In this document: positions 54,411-64,000 of the stretch, in pieces
Numbering within the stretch: the stretch's first letter is position 1
Layout of the letters: each line of letters starts with the position of its first letter
Notes under the pieces: model-generated
What the model saw: only the letters and a program-made list of their open reading frames with translations
The model's database searches: none
Told to the model about the DNA's origin: nothing
Origin: Lytechinus pictus
Taxonomy: Eukaryota > Echinodermata > Echinoidea > Temnopleuroida > Toxopneustidae
Reading direction: 5' to 3'
NCBI RefSeq assembly: GCF_037042905.1
Contig: NC_087261.1
Coordinates: forward strand, 11,484,217 to 11,548,216
DNA: 64,000 nt
Translations under genes and position numbers: made by a program

Positions 54411-54920
54411 GGGGGACCTAAAAGCTACGCACTTTGTTTTCAAACAATAAATACTATCCCAATTTTAATATTTCAACAAATTATCTTTCACTAATTTGTG
54501 GCAAACATTCTAAAGATCGTATAACAAAGAAGAAAATATCGCAAAACTCACTAATACGAAAATCCTGCCGTGTTTTCCGAACACCTCTTGATTTCGTCGC
54601 CCGATGTAGAAAGGGTCCTAAAGCTACGCACTCGATTTATCATGCAAAAAAATAGTATTTCCTGTGCCTCAATTTCTAAAATATATTCAAATTATTATAG
54701 GATAAAATGAAATTAAAGCGAATATAACCCCAAATTCCAAACAGTTGTCGGTTGTCTCTGCATTTAGAGATTTACTGCAGCCTCTGTTGAAAAAATTGAA
54801 TAGGAATCGTTCGTCACTCTGCAGTCACAGTTCCACACACAGAGTGCGCATTTGCCATAAAAACTGCATGCGCGATGAGTGGTGCGTAGCTTTAGGACCC
54901 GCGCAGCTTTAGGACCCCCT
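54411..54920. mobile_element. TIR element, GGGGGACCTAAAAGCTACGCAC ends
   Basis: GGGGGACCTAAAAGCTACGC at left; TGCGTAGCTTTAGGACCC then AGCTTTAGGACCCCCT at right. The motif GGTCCTAAAGCTACGCAC also occurs internally at 54614. Confidence 0.75.
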
Positions 54921-55193
54921 ACCATACTAAGGGCGTAGATCTTATTTTTTAGTAGGCCTACCCAGGGCCCAGGCAGTTGTGTGTCCGGACGATCAATTTT
55001 AGAAATTCATTTGGGAAAATTTACAAGCGAAGTTTCATCAATTTTTAGTACAAAATGTTAGAAAATATTATAGAGAACAAAATAGAAGATGATTACATCC
55101 ATTGAATTCATATTTTTAGTGTAAATTTGTAATCCAAAGACAAAAAAAGAAGGCTTCAAAATATAAAGTGTCCGGACACCCGACCCCCCATCC

Positions 55194-55344
55194 CAGGGGC
55201 CGCGGAATGGTTTTCAAAGTGGGGGGGCTGACCATGCAAAAAATCACAATCATATGGTCATTTTCACGTTTTTGTATACGGTTTTGGAAAAAAGTGGGGG
55301 GGGGGGGCTGAGCCCCCCCAGCCCCCCCGCTTCCGCGGCCCCTG
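55194..55344. mobile_element. 151-bp MITE, CAGGGGCCGCGGAA ends
   Basis: CAGGGGCCGCGGAA at 55194-55207 and TTCCGCGGCCCCTG at 55331-55344, a perfect 14-bp inverted repeat; G- and C-runs are just inside. Confidence 0.85.
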
Positions 55345-55365
55345 CATCCTACTACTTCAAAGTCT

Positions 55366-56070
55366 ATGTCATTGCTCAAAACTTACCACAAAATTTCCTA
55401 AATAGTGAAAAATAAAGCTTAAAGGGATGGTCTGGGCTGAAAATATTTATATCTTCATACATAGAGTAGAATTCACTGAGCAAAATGCCGAAAATTTCAT
55501 CAAAATCTCATAACAAATAATAAAGTTATTGAATTTTAAAGTTTAGCAATATTTTGTGAAAACAGTCGTCATGAATATTCATTAGGTGGGCTGATGATGT
55601 CACATCTCCACCTTCTGTTTTCATATGTTATTACATAAAATCATATTTTTTTCATTATTTCATACTTGTGTGAATAATATGTCTCCCTTATCATGAAATA
55701 AGTTGCAGCAATAAATATCTAATGCACTAAATCAGTTGTCAATCCAATTTTTCTAGTTCTTGGACTTGGAGGAAAACATTTGAATAAACCTAATTGCATA
55801 TAATAAAATACAAAAGAACAAGTGGGGATGTGACATCATCAGCCCACCTAATGAATATTCATGACAACTGTTTTCATAAAATATTGCTAAACTTTAAAAT
55901 TCAATAACTTTGTTATTTGTCTATATCCAATTTTGATGAAATTTTTGGCATTTTGCTCAGTGAATTCTACTCTATTTATTAAGCTATAAATACTTTCAGC
56001 CCGGACCATCCCTTTAAGCCTTATATTTCACTATTTAGGAAATTTTGTGGTAAGTTTTGAGCAATGACAT
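55366..56070. mobile_element. MITE within a longer inverted repeat
   Basis: A MITE of the GGGCTGAAAATATTTATATC family (TTAAAGGGATGGTCTGGGCT ... GCCCGGACCATCCCTTTAA, 55419-56016). It is embedded in a further ~55-bp inverted pair, ATGTCATTGCTCAAAACTTA at 55366 and TAAGTTTTGAGCAATGACAT at 56070. Confidence 0.8.
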
Positions 56071-56774
56071 CTGATGAGACAGAGACACTTGTTGATTTAT
56101 TTTTTTTCAGAATCACTTTTTGATATATGCAAATGAAGTGTGTTCGCAAATAATAGAACGATGCGATACATGTAGTAATGATGTATAACTTTGGTTTTCA
56201 AGGTGCTAGACCTTTGACTCTGGTCTCGTTTTACAGCTAGTATATCGGATATAATAATACACTACTATAAACATTAATAAATCATTAATTATGATTTATC
56301 AGAAATTTTTTGACAAAAAATTTTATTTTATGATATTTACTAATTTTTATATAAAAAATTACCTGACAAATTGAATAAATCTCTATATCATCTTAAAGGA
56401 AATTTCATATGCATTGCAATACAAATATGGTAAATGATTAATGGTATAGTAAAAAAAACACAAAATGGATGTTTGAAGCAAAGTTTATTGGGGTTCCTAA
56501 AAATCTAAACATTTTCACTCTTAGGATTAGAACAGGTCTTCCATATTTTAAATGCCTCTTTTTGGAATCCTCATGAAATAATCTTTCAGAAAAAAAGTAC
56601 ACTTTTCTTCGGTCAGGGTAATTTTTGTCTCCAGTTTTGACCATATTCATACCATTCTATAGGCACGCTATTGTTAGATGACGTAACCATGGGTAAAACA
56701 AATGGGGCGAGTTGAAGACGCATGGTCCTAATGTGGGAGTCTCGCTCGTAATTACTTGGCATATCTGTTCAACT

Positions 56775-56812
56775 GGTTTTTGTCTCGCCTGCATAGCAAG
56801 CGGGACATAACC
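56775..56812 (+). mobile_element. fragment of the GTCTCACCTGCATAGCA element
   Basis: GTTTTTGTCTCGCCTGCATA then GCAAGCGGGACATA is a changed left end of the elements at 26735 and 30031. The rest is missing. Confidence 0.6.
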
Positions 56813-57466
56813 CTGGAATACTCCTAGTAAAGGAAAAGAAGAAGAAAAAATTGGGGTTCAGTATGATCACTGATGTACAATACTCCTGGCGTTTTCTTTT
56901 TGGAATGGGGCTCATTACTGTTTTACTAGGGGTTGCTAACTGTTCTCATTTATGTTTGCCATGATCTCATCTAGCATCTTTTTTTTGTTTTCAAATGAAA
57001 TGAAAATATTTTAATCGTAAACTCACATTATTAAAAAATCATTAATTAATTTGTTTTTGGCTTTCCAACTATTGTACAGGCAAAGAACAAGAACATATCT
57101 CTAAGAACTCAAGGGAAAGTGATAACGGTCATCATTTAAAAAATATTTAATGATAGAAATGCACATTTAGGAAGGAAGTCTTCATTTACTTTTTATCAGA
57201 CCATTTCAACAAGGTATTTTGATAGGGGTAGGGGCAAAATGATCCAAAAGTGACATCCTTTTATTTTTTGACTAACTGACTTATTTTTTCTGTGATTTGT
57301 GTGATTTTAAGGAAAACTTATACCTCACTTTGTGATATATGCAGATGTTATAAAAATTGACTGACTAAGATTTATTGTACAGATAATAAACAATTATTTG
57401 TATGATCCATTTACAGGTGCTGAAATTCTGCACAACCTTTTTGGAATTGGTAATTTTCTTGTGTAG

Positions 57467-57531
57467 CATGAGAGTATAGAGCGCTCTTCAAAATGCCAGT
57501 GAGTACAACTTCATTCAAGGCTGGAAAAGCG
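57467..57531 (+). CDS. SYCP2L: SYCP2-like exon 1 with start codon
   Basis: Coding part 57493-57531, MPVSTTSFKAGKA, phase 0 at donor gtgagt. The region before the ATG starts after a TTGTGTAG that could be a 3' splice site for an upstream untranslated exon, or could lie in the promoter-proximal 5' UTR. Confidence 0.6.
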
Positions 57532-60500
57532 GTGAGTGGCCTCTACAGTGTTAAATTTCAAAATTGTAGAGTAGTCGTATACTCTATGATTGATATTAAA
57601 TGGTACTTGGTAATGACAGATTAATGTAGAAAAGGCAGACTTCATTGCTTAAATATTGTGAAGAATTACAAATAGACACCACTCATGGCTATGTAGTATT
57701 TTATGACTATGACCATGTTATTGAATATGTAGGCTATTGTGGTGGTTATATTACATAGGTTTTAACACAAACATATGGTTTACTTTATAAACTTGTCACA
57801 CAAATACTTTTTGGATAGAGGAAGAGCCTTTTGAAGGAATTTTTATGGTGTTGATTGTCTATACACTACTCCCAAGGGAATAATTTTCCTGGTATCACAT
57901 CGCAATTTGCTCCACATTTTTGAAACACTGCTTTGCATAAAAATTCTTTTGTATAGCATATTTTTCATAGGACTGTACTACATGTAGTTGAGAGCTTTTC
58001 TCTTATGACCAATAATGCTATTCAAATTTGTAAAGCAAAATTATTCCCTGTGCTCCCCATCAGCTGGAGGCTGCTGTGCTGTGTGGTCAGCATGGTCTAT
58101 CCTACTTCAAGCACATTGAGCGCACTCTACAAGATGTGAAAAACAGTCAGGACCAACCCCATGAACAGGCATGCAGTGTGGAAATGATGAGGAAATTAAT
58201 CACCACCATCCAAGAGGTGTGTATGCTTTTGTTTCAAAATACAAAAAGCAAATCTACTCAGGCATTCTTTTTTATTTTCAGGGGCTACTTTTTACAACTG
58301 ATTGCCTAAATATGTTACATTGGATAAGCGTTAACAAAGCAGTGAATTGGGAATTTCCGGGTGCTCTTTTTATTTTCCAGGACTCTGAGTGTATCTTACC
58401 TGGAGCCCTAGTGTAATTTTTTTGTTAATCAATGGATACTGGTCAATCTGCTAATTGGTAAATTGTCCTGTGTCTCACTTTGTATTATGAATTTTGGTCC
58501 AAACATTTGTTGATCAGCTGTTCTTTGCTGTTCTGACAGTTATTGGTTTACTGAATATATTCATCCTTATGTATAAAAATATGCAAATATCAAAATATAG
58601 TATTGTGGACTTCTTTGTTCAATATCACCAGGATGTTATTTTCTTGAAAAATCCAAATGTGACCCATATACAAGTGGTTCAAGGCTTTTTTTTTTATAGT
58701 ATATATATATTTTTTAAAATTCTATTATGTTTCAGGACCTTTTCAACAGTAATTATCATCCTTACATGTACTTTAAAGTTTTTCATACCATATTTGTGGT
58801 TTGCCACAATTTTGCGCTAACCAAAGTTTCTTTTTTCTATTTTAGAAAGTTCTCTGCTAGTACTCTTTATTCATTTGCTTGCATTAAATTGTTGTAAAAA
58901 AAAAGCAGTTTTGTTGATTTTAGTTTTTTTATTAGTGATGTTATTATAATAAAAGTAAATGATGATTGTCACCAGTTTGACAAGACCTTGTTTTTCAAAT
59001 GTTCGGAATTATTTTCATACAAATTGGTCTCTCTGGCAATGTTCTTTCTGAGTCTTACTACGCATACTTCTCTTTTATAGCCAAACTTCAAAGGATAACT
59101 CTCCCATTGTATACAGTCTTTTTCTTACTCTTCAATATAAATATTATTTTTTTTTCATGAAGGTATGAGATTCCGTTGCCACTGAAGCATTATTTACCAA
59201 GTTTAAGTAACTAGACAACTCGGTGCCAATCACTAAGTTAGATTTATGATTTTATATTGCAGCAACTACCATGCCAGCGATTTTGGCAGGCTGAAATAAT
59301 GGTGTTGGTAATTAAGCATATCGCAGTATCTACACAGGAAGGAAAGTCAGAAAATCTCTCTGTATTTTTGGACAATGGACTCTCCGAAATACTAGGTATG
59401 TATTGAATTGTTTTCTCCTTATAGGGGTTATTATTGAATGGTATGGTATTTTGTGTTTTTCTCGGGGGGAGGGTTGGAGATATAATGTTCACTGTTGATC
59501 GAAAAATGGAAGAAAAAGCTGAATCGAGTATTAAGAGTTTATATGTTGTTTTTTTGTTCATAAGTATTATGGCAATTTTTCTTTTCTATTTCTGTTTTCT
59601 ATTCTGTTCCTCATATGAACTTTTATCCATACGCATTCTGACTCTACATTTAGGCACTACATAAGTAAGATTTTTTTTTATCATTCTGCCCATATATTCA
59701 CTGCACTTTACACCTCTACCTTTTTAAATGAAAACAAACATTTTATAGGTTAATAATGTTTTTTTTTTTTGGTTTCAGTGTTTGTGTATGAAGAGACAAA
59801 GAGGTATATTTCTCAGGCAGGGAGAGATGTCCATCATGAAGCGGATAATTTGATGGAAGTCTTGTTTGAAACCATCAATGTGAGTTTATCCTTTACCCAC
59901 TTATGCTCAATTTTTCCATTCACAGTCACCATCTAGTTCTTTTTTTTAGTTTAATAGTTGTCGTTATTAGTCTGAAAAGAAATGGTACATAGGGACTCGG
60001 GGAGCTCCAAAGAAATTTTGGATTATTGAATTGAAAGTAATTTTTTGTTGAGTTCTGAACAATGTTATATTTTCTGATAGTATTGTTCTTTAACCTTCTG
60101 TCAATTTAGCAATTCATAAACATTTTCTTATCAGAAGAATTAATTGAAGAATGGGTGAATCTTTGTATCATATCAATCAATTTAAATGTGACAAAATTTT
60201 TATTTTGTAGAACAATGATGATTCATATTATATTCATTTTATTTAAAGGTCAAGTCCACCACAGGAAAATGTTGATTTAAATAAATAGAGAAAAATCAAA
60301 CTAGCATAGCACTGAAAATTTCATCAAAATCAGATGTAAAATAAGAAAGTTATGACATTTTAAAATTCAGTGCTTCAGTTTTTCAAAGAACATTGATATG
60401 CACAACTCAGTGACATATGCAAATGAGACAGTCGATGATGTCCCTCACTCACTATTTCTTTTGTTTTTTATTGTTTGAATTGTACAATATTTCATTTTTT

Positions 60501-63500
60501 TGCAAATTTGACAATAGAAACAACTTGACTGAACCATATACATGTAGTATTAAACAATGCTAATTCCATATGTTCAGGGAGGAATTATCGTTTCACTTGA
60601 CAATGAGGAAAAAATTAGAATATTTCATATTTCATATAATGAAATACAAAAGATATAGTGAGTGGATGACGTCATCAGTCTCCTCATTTGCATACCGACC
60701 AGGATGTGCATACGACTGTTTTGTGAAATTAAGCAAAACTTTAAAAAGTCATAACTTTCCTATTTTACATCCAATTTTGATGAAATTTTCAGTGTAATGC
60801 TTGTTGGATTTTTCTCTTTTCATTCAAATAGACTTTTTGTTGGGGTGGACTTGTCCTTTATTAAACAATTAGATAATCTATGTGAGGGAATGATTCAATA
60901 TGAGGTGTAGTTGCAATCTATGGATATCTTTCCCTATATGTACCTTTCATGGGTAGTTGTAATTATTTACCATCTCCAATTTGTTTAATAGGAAGTTTCT
61001 GAATACAGTGGAGCAGCAAGGAAGTTAATGGTAGAAGCCTTTTGTGCAAGATTGATCATGCTTGTGATCGACACAAAAATACTCTTCCATACAAGAATGG
61101 AGGTAATATTTCGGCTTCTTTCATTCATGTTGCTAATAAAAAACATATAGCTGACTTATTATTTACTAACAAAATTGAAAATGATTTATGTACTCCTTTT
61201 TGTTTTGCTCTCATAGACATGAGTTGCCCACAAACATCACAAAAATTAGTTTTCATTTTGATAACAATATATAAATTGGCTACGTATTAGCAATAATTAG
61301 TGTGGGGTATGTTTTGTTCTTTATGGAAAGTTGGCTGCACTTAATGGCCCCTGCATAGGGTTTAGTTCAGGTACAACAGTGAACTCAGTGGAAAAGGATT
61401 GTGTACACTATTCCCAAGCAATTGTACAAGTCAATCATGTGCAAAGTGTTGTTAAGAAGAACAATATTGAGAATGATTTGAATGTGATATTACATGGTTG
61501 AGACATACTGACCAGGGTCTCGTTTCATAAAGACCTGTAATATACCAACAAATGTACTATCAGCCAATCAGATTGAAGGATTTCAATAGCTTTAAACTAT
61601 AATAAGTTTTTTCGAAACTGGCCCCTGGACTGGATTTGCATTGAATTTCACAGGCGGAGAGGACATTGAACCTGATGTTAGAGGGATGTGAAGATGATGA
61701 CCTTACCTGGATTGGAAATGATCCTGTCACAGCTAAGCTAATGTAAGGATTACTTTATTATATTCACAGTAGAACTGGAATGATCCCCCTTCAAAAAAAA
61801 AAGAAAAAAGAAAAGAAAGTTCCATACATGTACATCTATGGAACTCACTTCCCCACACAGTTCAAATCTCATCTTGTCTTCAGTCATTCCAAACAAACTT
61901 GAAAACCTATCTTATGTCTCATAATGTCCATTAATACAGGTACCATAATAAATTCCCTCTCCTATTGAAATAGAGTGTAATTTTTCTTTGTTAATATTTT
62001 TTCAAAATTTACTGTTTATAATGTTTAATTTATATTGAATTGTCAGGCGCCTTGAGCATTCCTTGGAGTGGATATGTACGCATTTTATTATTAGTATTAC
62101 AATGTCTCAATAGGATTTTTTTGCAGTTTCTCATTGTAATTGTAGCAATCATACATGGTAGCAGATAAGAATGAGAAAAATGTACTGAAAATGTTCAAGA
62201 TTAATCTACATGAAGAGTCTAGGAAGCTGTGTACTTCTAATTTTGATGCAAATAAAACTTTATCCACAATTCAGATGACGTTTAGTTCACGCTCTGGCAG
62301 AGATTCAATTAATATATCAGATTAGATTTGGATTTGTTTTTTAAAGATGATATTTCTTTATAAGGTTCAATTCTAATTCATATCAAAGTCATATCTGAGT
62401 CAATTCATGATTCAGATTAAATTCAATTCAGAATTTATAGCGAATTTAGTTTGTAATTCAGAAAAAAAAATATTGCAAATTCAGACTACATTAATTTTGT
62501 CATGTACATGTACTGTAGATGATTTTTTTGGGTAAAAATAAATGATTTTCAAATGTTTTTCTTGTTTTTATTTCCATAAGATAAAAAATGTATAAAAATG
62601 ATAAAATAACAAATTATCAAAAGGTATGCAAATAAAGTAAAATTATGGCTGATAGCCCATTTTAGCTGTAACTTTAATTTTTGCTGCTAGTATTCCATGG
62701 GTCCATTACCATCATATTAACTGATATGTTTCAGAAGGTAAATTTTTTTAGATTGCTTTAAAGAGAAATTATTACTGTTAAATAATTATGAAAGTGATAA
62801 TAATGGAAACTACTTTAATTTCTGCCTTTGTCATTGTACTGAATTGGTGATATGGCTAGTAATAAAATGAATGGCTAAAATATATTACGTGACCAGTATG
62901 TCATTCATGTTAGCTACCTGTAACAGTAAAATTTGTTTAAAGGGGAATGAAACCTTTGGGAAATAATGGGCTTGTGTGGAAACAAAAATCAAAGAATAAG
63001 ATCAAAGAAAGTTTTAGAAAAATCAGACAAATAATGAGAAGGTTATGAGCATTTGAATATTGCGATCACTAATGCTATGGAGATGCTCCCATATGCAATG
63101 CGACATTGCTGTGTCATGCCACATGTGAACAACTTTCCCTTTGCTGGACTATAAAATGCCCCCAAAATGTTTCTTTGTGCTCTTATCGTGATACAGACAC
63201 TTCATCCATAATGTATTCTTTGAAAATCTGTATTACATGCCCTCCTATAGAAAGAATGCATGATCTACTGTTAGATGTGATAAAAGAGGTAGGTAGTTAA
63301 AGTGAAATATACACTGTATACAAAAGTAATGGCAAAGATGTTCACAGGTCACATCACACATCTTTGTCACATTGCCAATCGGAGGATCTACATTATAATA
63401 ATGATCTAAACTTCAAATGCTCATACCTTTATTATTATTTATTCAATTTTTCTCAAACTTTTGTTGATCTGTTTCTTATATATTTTTTTGTTTTTGCACA

Positions 63501-64000
63501 AGCTATCTTGTTCCAAAAGTTTCATTTTCCTTTAATGATGGGTACACATGACCGATCATGGTTTGAGATGAGCATGGTATATCAAATAACAAGGATCCTC
63601 ATCAGTATCTTATAAAGCATTAATACTCATCATTTTGGTCGGGCATTAGAATAACGTCACGATTGAATTATCCAAATGCACTCTGGTTTACTTCAGCGGT
63701 GTAAGAACTGTGGTTACAAAGATACCTCATGCATGTAATTCTTACTACCGGTAATACCAATGATGATATGTATCATTTGTATATTGCTTTAATACCTTCT
63801 ATGTTAATATATCAATTCAGGCAACGTCTAGCCGACCTTCTGCCTGTAGCAGGTGACTTTGAGATGCAGATTGCCATTACAGAATCATTAGCAAGGATGG
63901 TGACAAAGAGTGAACGAAGGAGAAGATCACCAGCATGGTTCCCAGTACAGGCCATCAGTGAAGCTTTCTTAGCCATTGATGACCAGCGATTTGATTCAGT
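57493..64000 (+). CDS. SYCP2L: SYCP2/SYCP2L-like synaptonemal complex protein, 5' part
   Basis: SYCP2 and SYCP2L are chromosome-axis/centromere proteins of meiotic prophase with an N-terminal armadillo-like domain and a PH-like domain. Here seven coding exons join in phase into 268 residues: 57493-57531, 58064-58216, 59263-59395, 59779-59879, 60992-61102, 61654-61742 and 63821-64000, the last cut by the window end. The strongest evidence is the last exon: GDFEMQIAITESLARM, then PAWFPVQAISEAFLAIDD. This fits the family pattern G-D-x-E-x-Q-x-x-I-x-E-A/S-L-x-R-M ... W-F ... I-x-x-A-F-x-x-I-x-D. Earlier exons are helical and less conserved, as expected for armadillo repeats. The start ATG 57493 follows a possible acceptor at 57464-57466. 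SYCP2 versus SYCP2L cannot be settled without the rest of the gene. Confidence 0.75.
57885..58055. repeat. 170-bp dispersed repeat, copy 2
   Basis: TTTTCCTGGTATCACATCGC to AAATTATTCCCTG, homologous to 15684-15855. Ends a few bases before the acceptor of SYCP2-like exon 2. Confidence 0.7.
58064..58216 (+). CDS. SYCP2L: SYCP2-like exon 2
   Basis: 153 bp, phase 0/0. Encodes LEAAVLCGQHGLSYFKHIER and a second helix ending MRKLITTIQE. It directly follows the end of a dispersed repeat (57885-58055) that supplies sequence close to the acceptor. Confidence 0.75.
59263..59395 (+). CDS. SYCP2L: SYCP2-like exon 3
   Basis: 133 bp. Encodes AEIMVLVIKHIAVSTQEGKS and VFLDNGLSEIL, an armadillo-like pair of helices. 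One base is left for exon 4. Confidence 0.75.
59779..59879 (+). CDS. SYCP2L: SYCP2-like exon 4
   Basis: 101 bp. Encodes FVYEETKRYISQAGRDVHHE and ADNLMEVLFETIN; exact phase fit with exons 3 and 5. Acceptor tttcag, donor gtgagt. Confidence 0.75.
60242..60862. mobile_element. 600-bp MITE, AAGGTCAAGTCCACC family, copy 3
   Basis: TTTAAAGGTCAAGTCCACCA and TTGGGGTGGACTTGTCCTTT; in the intron between SYCP2-like exons 4 and 5. Confidence 0.85.
60992..61102 (+). CDS. SYCP2L: SYCP2-like exon 5
   Basis: 111 bp, phase 0/0. Encodes EVSEYSGAARKLMVEAFCAR and LIMLVIDTKILFHTRME, helical and hydrophobic. Confidence 0.75.
61512..61628. mobile_element. 117-bp MITE, CCAGGGTCTCGTTTC ends
   Basis: CCAGGGTCTCGTTTCATAAA and TTTTTTCGAAACTGGCCCCTGG. 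Intronic, ends 25 bp before SYCP2-like exon 6. Confidence 0.65.
61654..61742 (+). CDS. SYCP2L: SYCP2-like exon 6
   Basis: 89 bp. Encodes AERTLNLMLEGCEDDDLTWI then GNDPVTAKL. The split ATG codon is completed by exon 7. Confidence 0.75.
61830..62100 (+). mobile_element. L2/CR1-like LINE 3' end
   Basis: WNSLPHTVQISSCLQSFQTN then LKTYLMSHN, the LINE reverse-transcriptase tail pattern, then GGCGCCTTGAGCATTCCTTG and a TTATTATTA end. A second, different family member from 17757-18026. Confidence 0.75.
62937..63534. mobile_element. 600-bp MITE, AAAGGGGAATGAAACC family
   Basis: TTTAAAGGGGAATGAAACCT and AAAAGTTTCATTTTCCTTTA, homologous over its length with 3760-4360. Explains the open frames in this intron. 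Confidence 0.8.
63821..64000 (+). CDS. SYCP2L: SYCP2-like exon 7, cut by window end
   Basis: Contains the diagnostic SYCP2-family block with GDFEMQIAITESLARM and the WFPVQAISEAF motif. Open to the last base of the window. Confidence 0.8.

Overview
This is a eukaryotic, intron-rich, AT-rich genomic window. The protein genes look animal, and the dense short inverted-repeat transposons, L2/CR1-like LINE tails and tandem GC-rich palindromes fit an echinoderm; a sea urchin is my best guess. No bacterial, organellar or CRISPR signal is present. Gene identities come from motif recognition, not a database search.

Layout. (1) 1907-25200, plus strand: the 3' two thirds of a CC2D1A/CC2D1B (Lgd/Freud-1) gene. 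Sixteen exons join in a consistent phase into 476 residues covering DM14 repeats, a C2 domain and the C-terminal coiled region, ending at TAA 25198-25200. The 5' exons lie outside the window. Its introns hold many miniature inverted-repeat elements and three decayed copies of the penultimate exon. (2) 25201-39223: intergenic. The first half is repeat-rich, including two copies of an element built from ~163-bp units that each carry a nuclear-receptor-like DR1 motif. About 34.6-39.2 kb is unusually poor in repeats. (3) 40525-39224, minus strand: an intact single-exon Mos kinase gene of 433 codons. (4) 40.6-46.2 kb: intergenic, with simple sequence, a GAGCGCGAAGCGCGAGC array and a GGCGCC-rich higher-order minisatellite, the latter two inside an apparent 2.5-kb inverted-repeat element. 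(5) 46231-53280: a segment with inverted CTACACTCTCAT ends enclosing a decaying SAM-domain gene (47078 to about 50997) with a frameshift and an in-frame stop. (6) 53.3-57.4 kb: inverted-repeat elements. (7) 57493-64000, plus strand: the first seven coding exons of a SYCP2/SYCP2L-like synaptonemal-complex gene, running off the right edge.

Functionally the three sound genes are independent. CC2D1 acts in endosomal/ESCRT-III and transcriptional roles; Mos is the germline MAPKKK of meiotic maturation; SYCP2-like is a meiotic chromosome-axis protein. Mos and SYCP2-like are about 17 kb apart, in divergent orientation, separated by the transposon-rich segment. The most notable non-gene structures are the exon fossils in CC2D1, the DR1-bearing arrays, the SAM gene inside inverted ends, and a 326-bp foldback element with a perfect 13-bp target duplication beside the SAM start codon.
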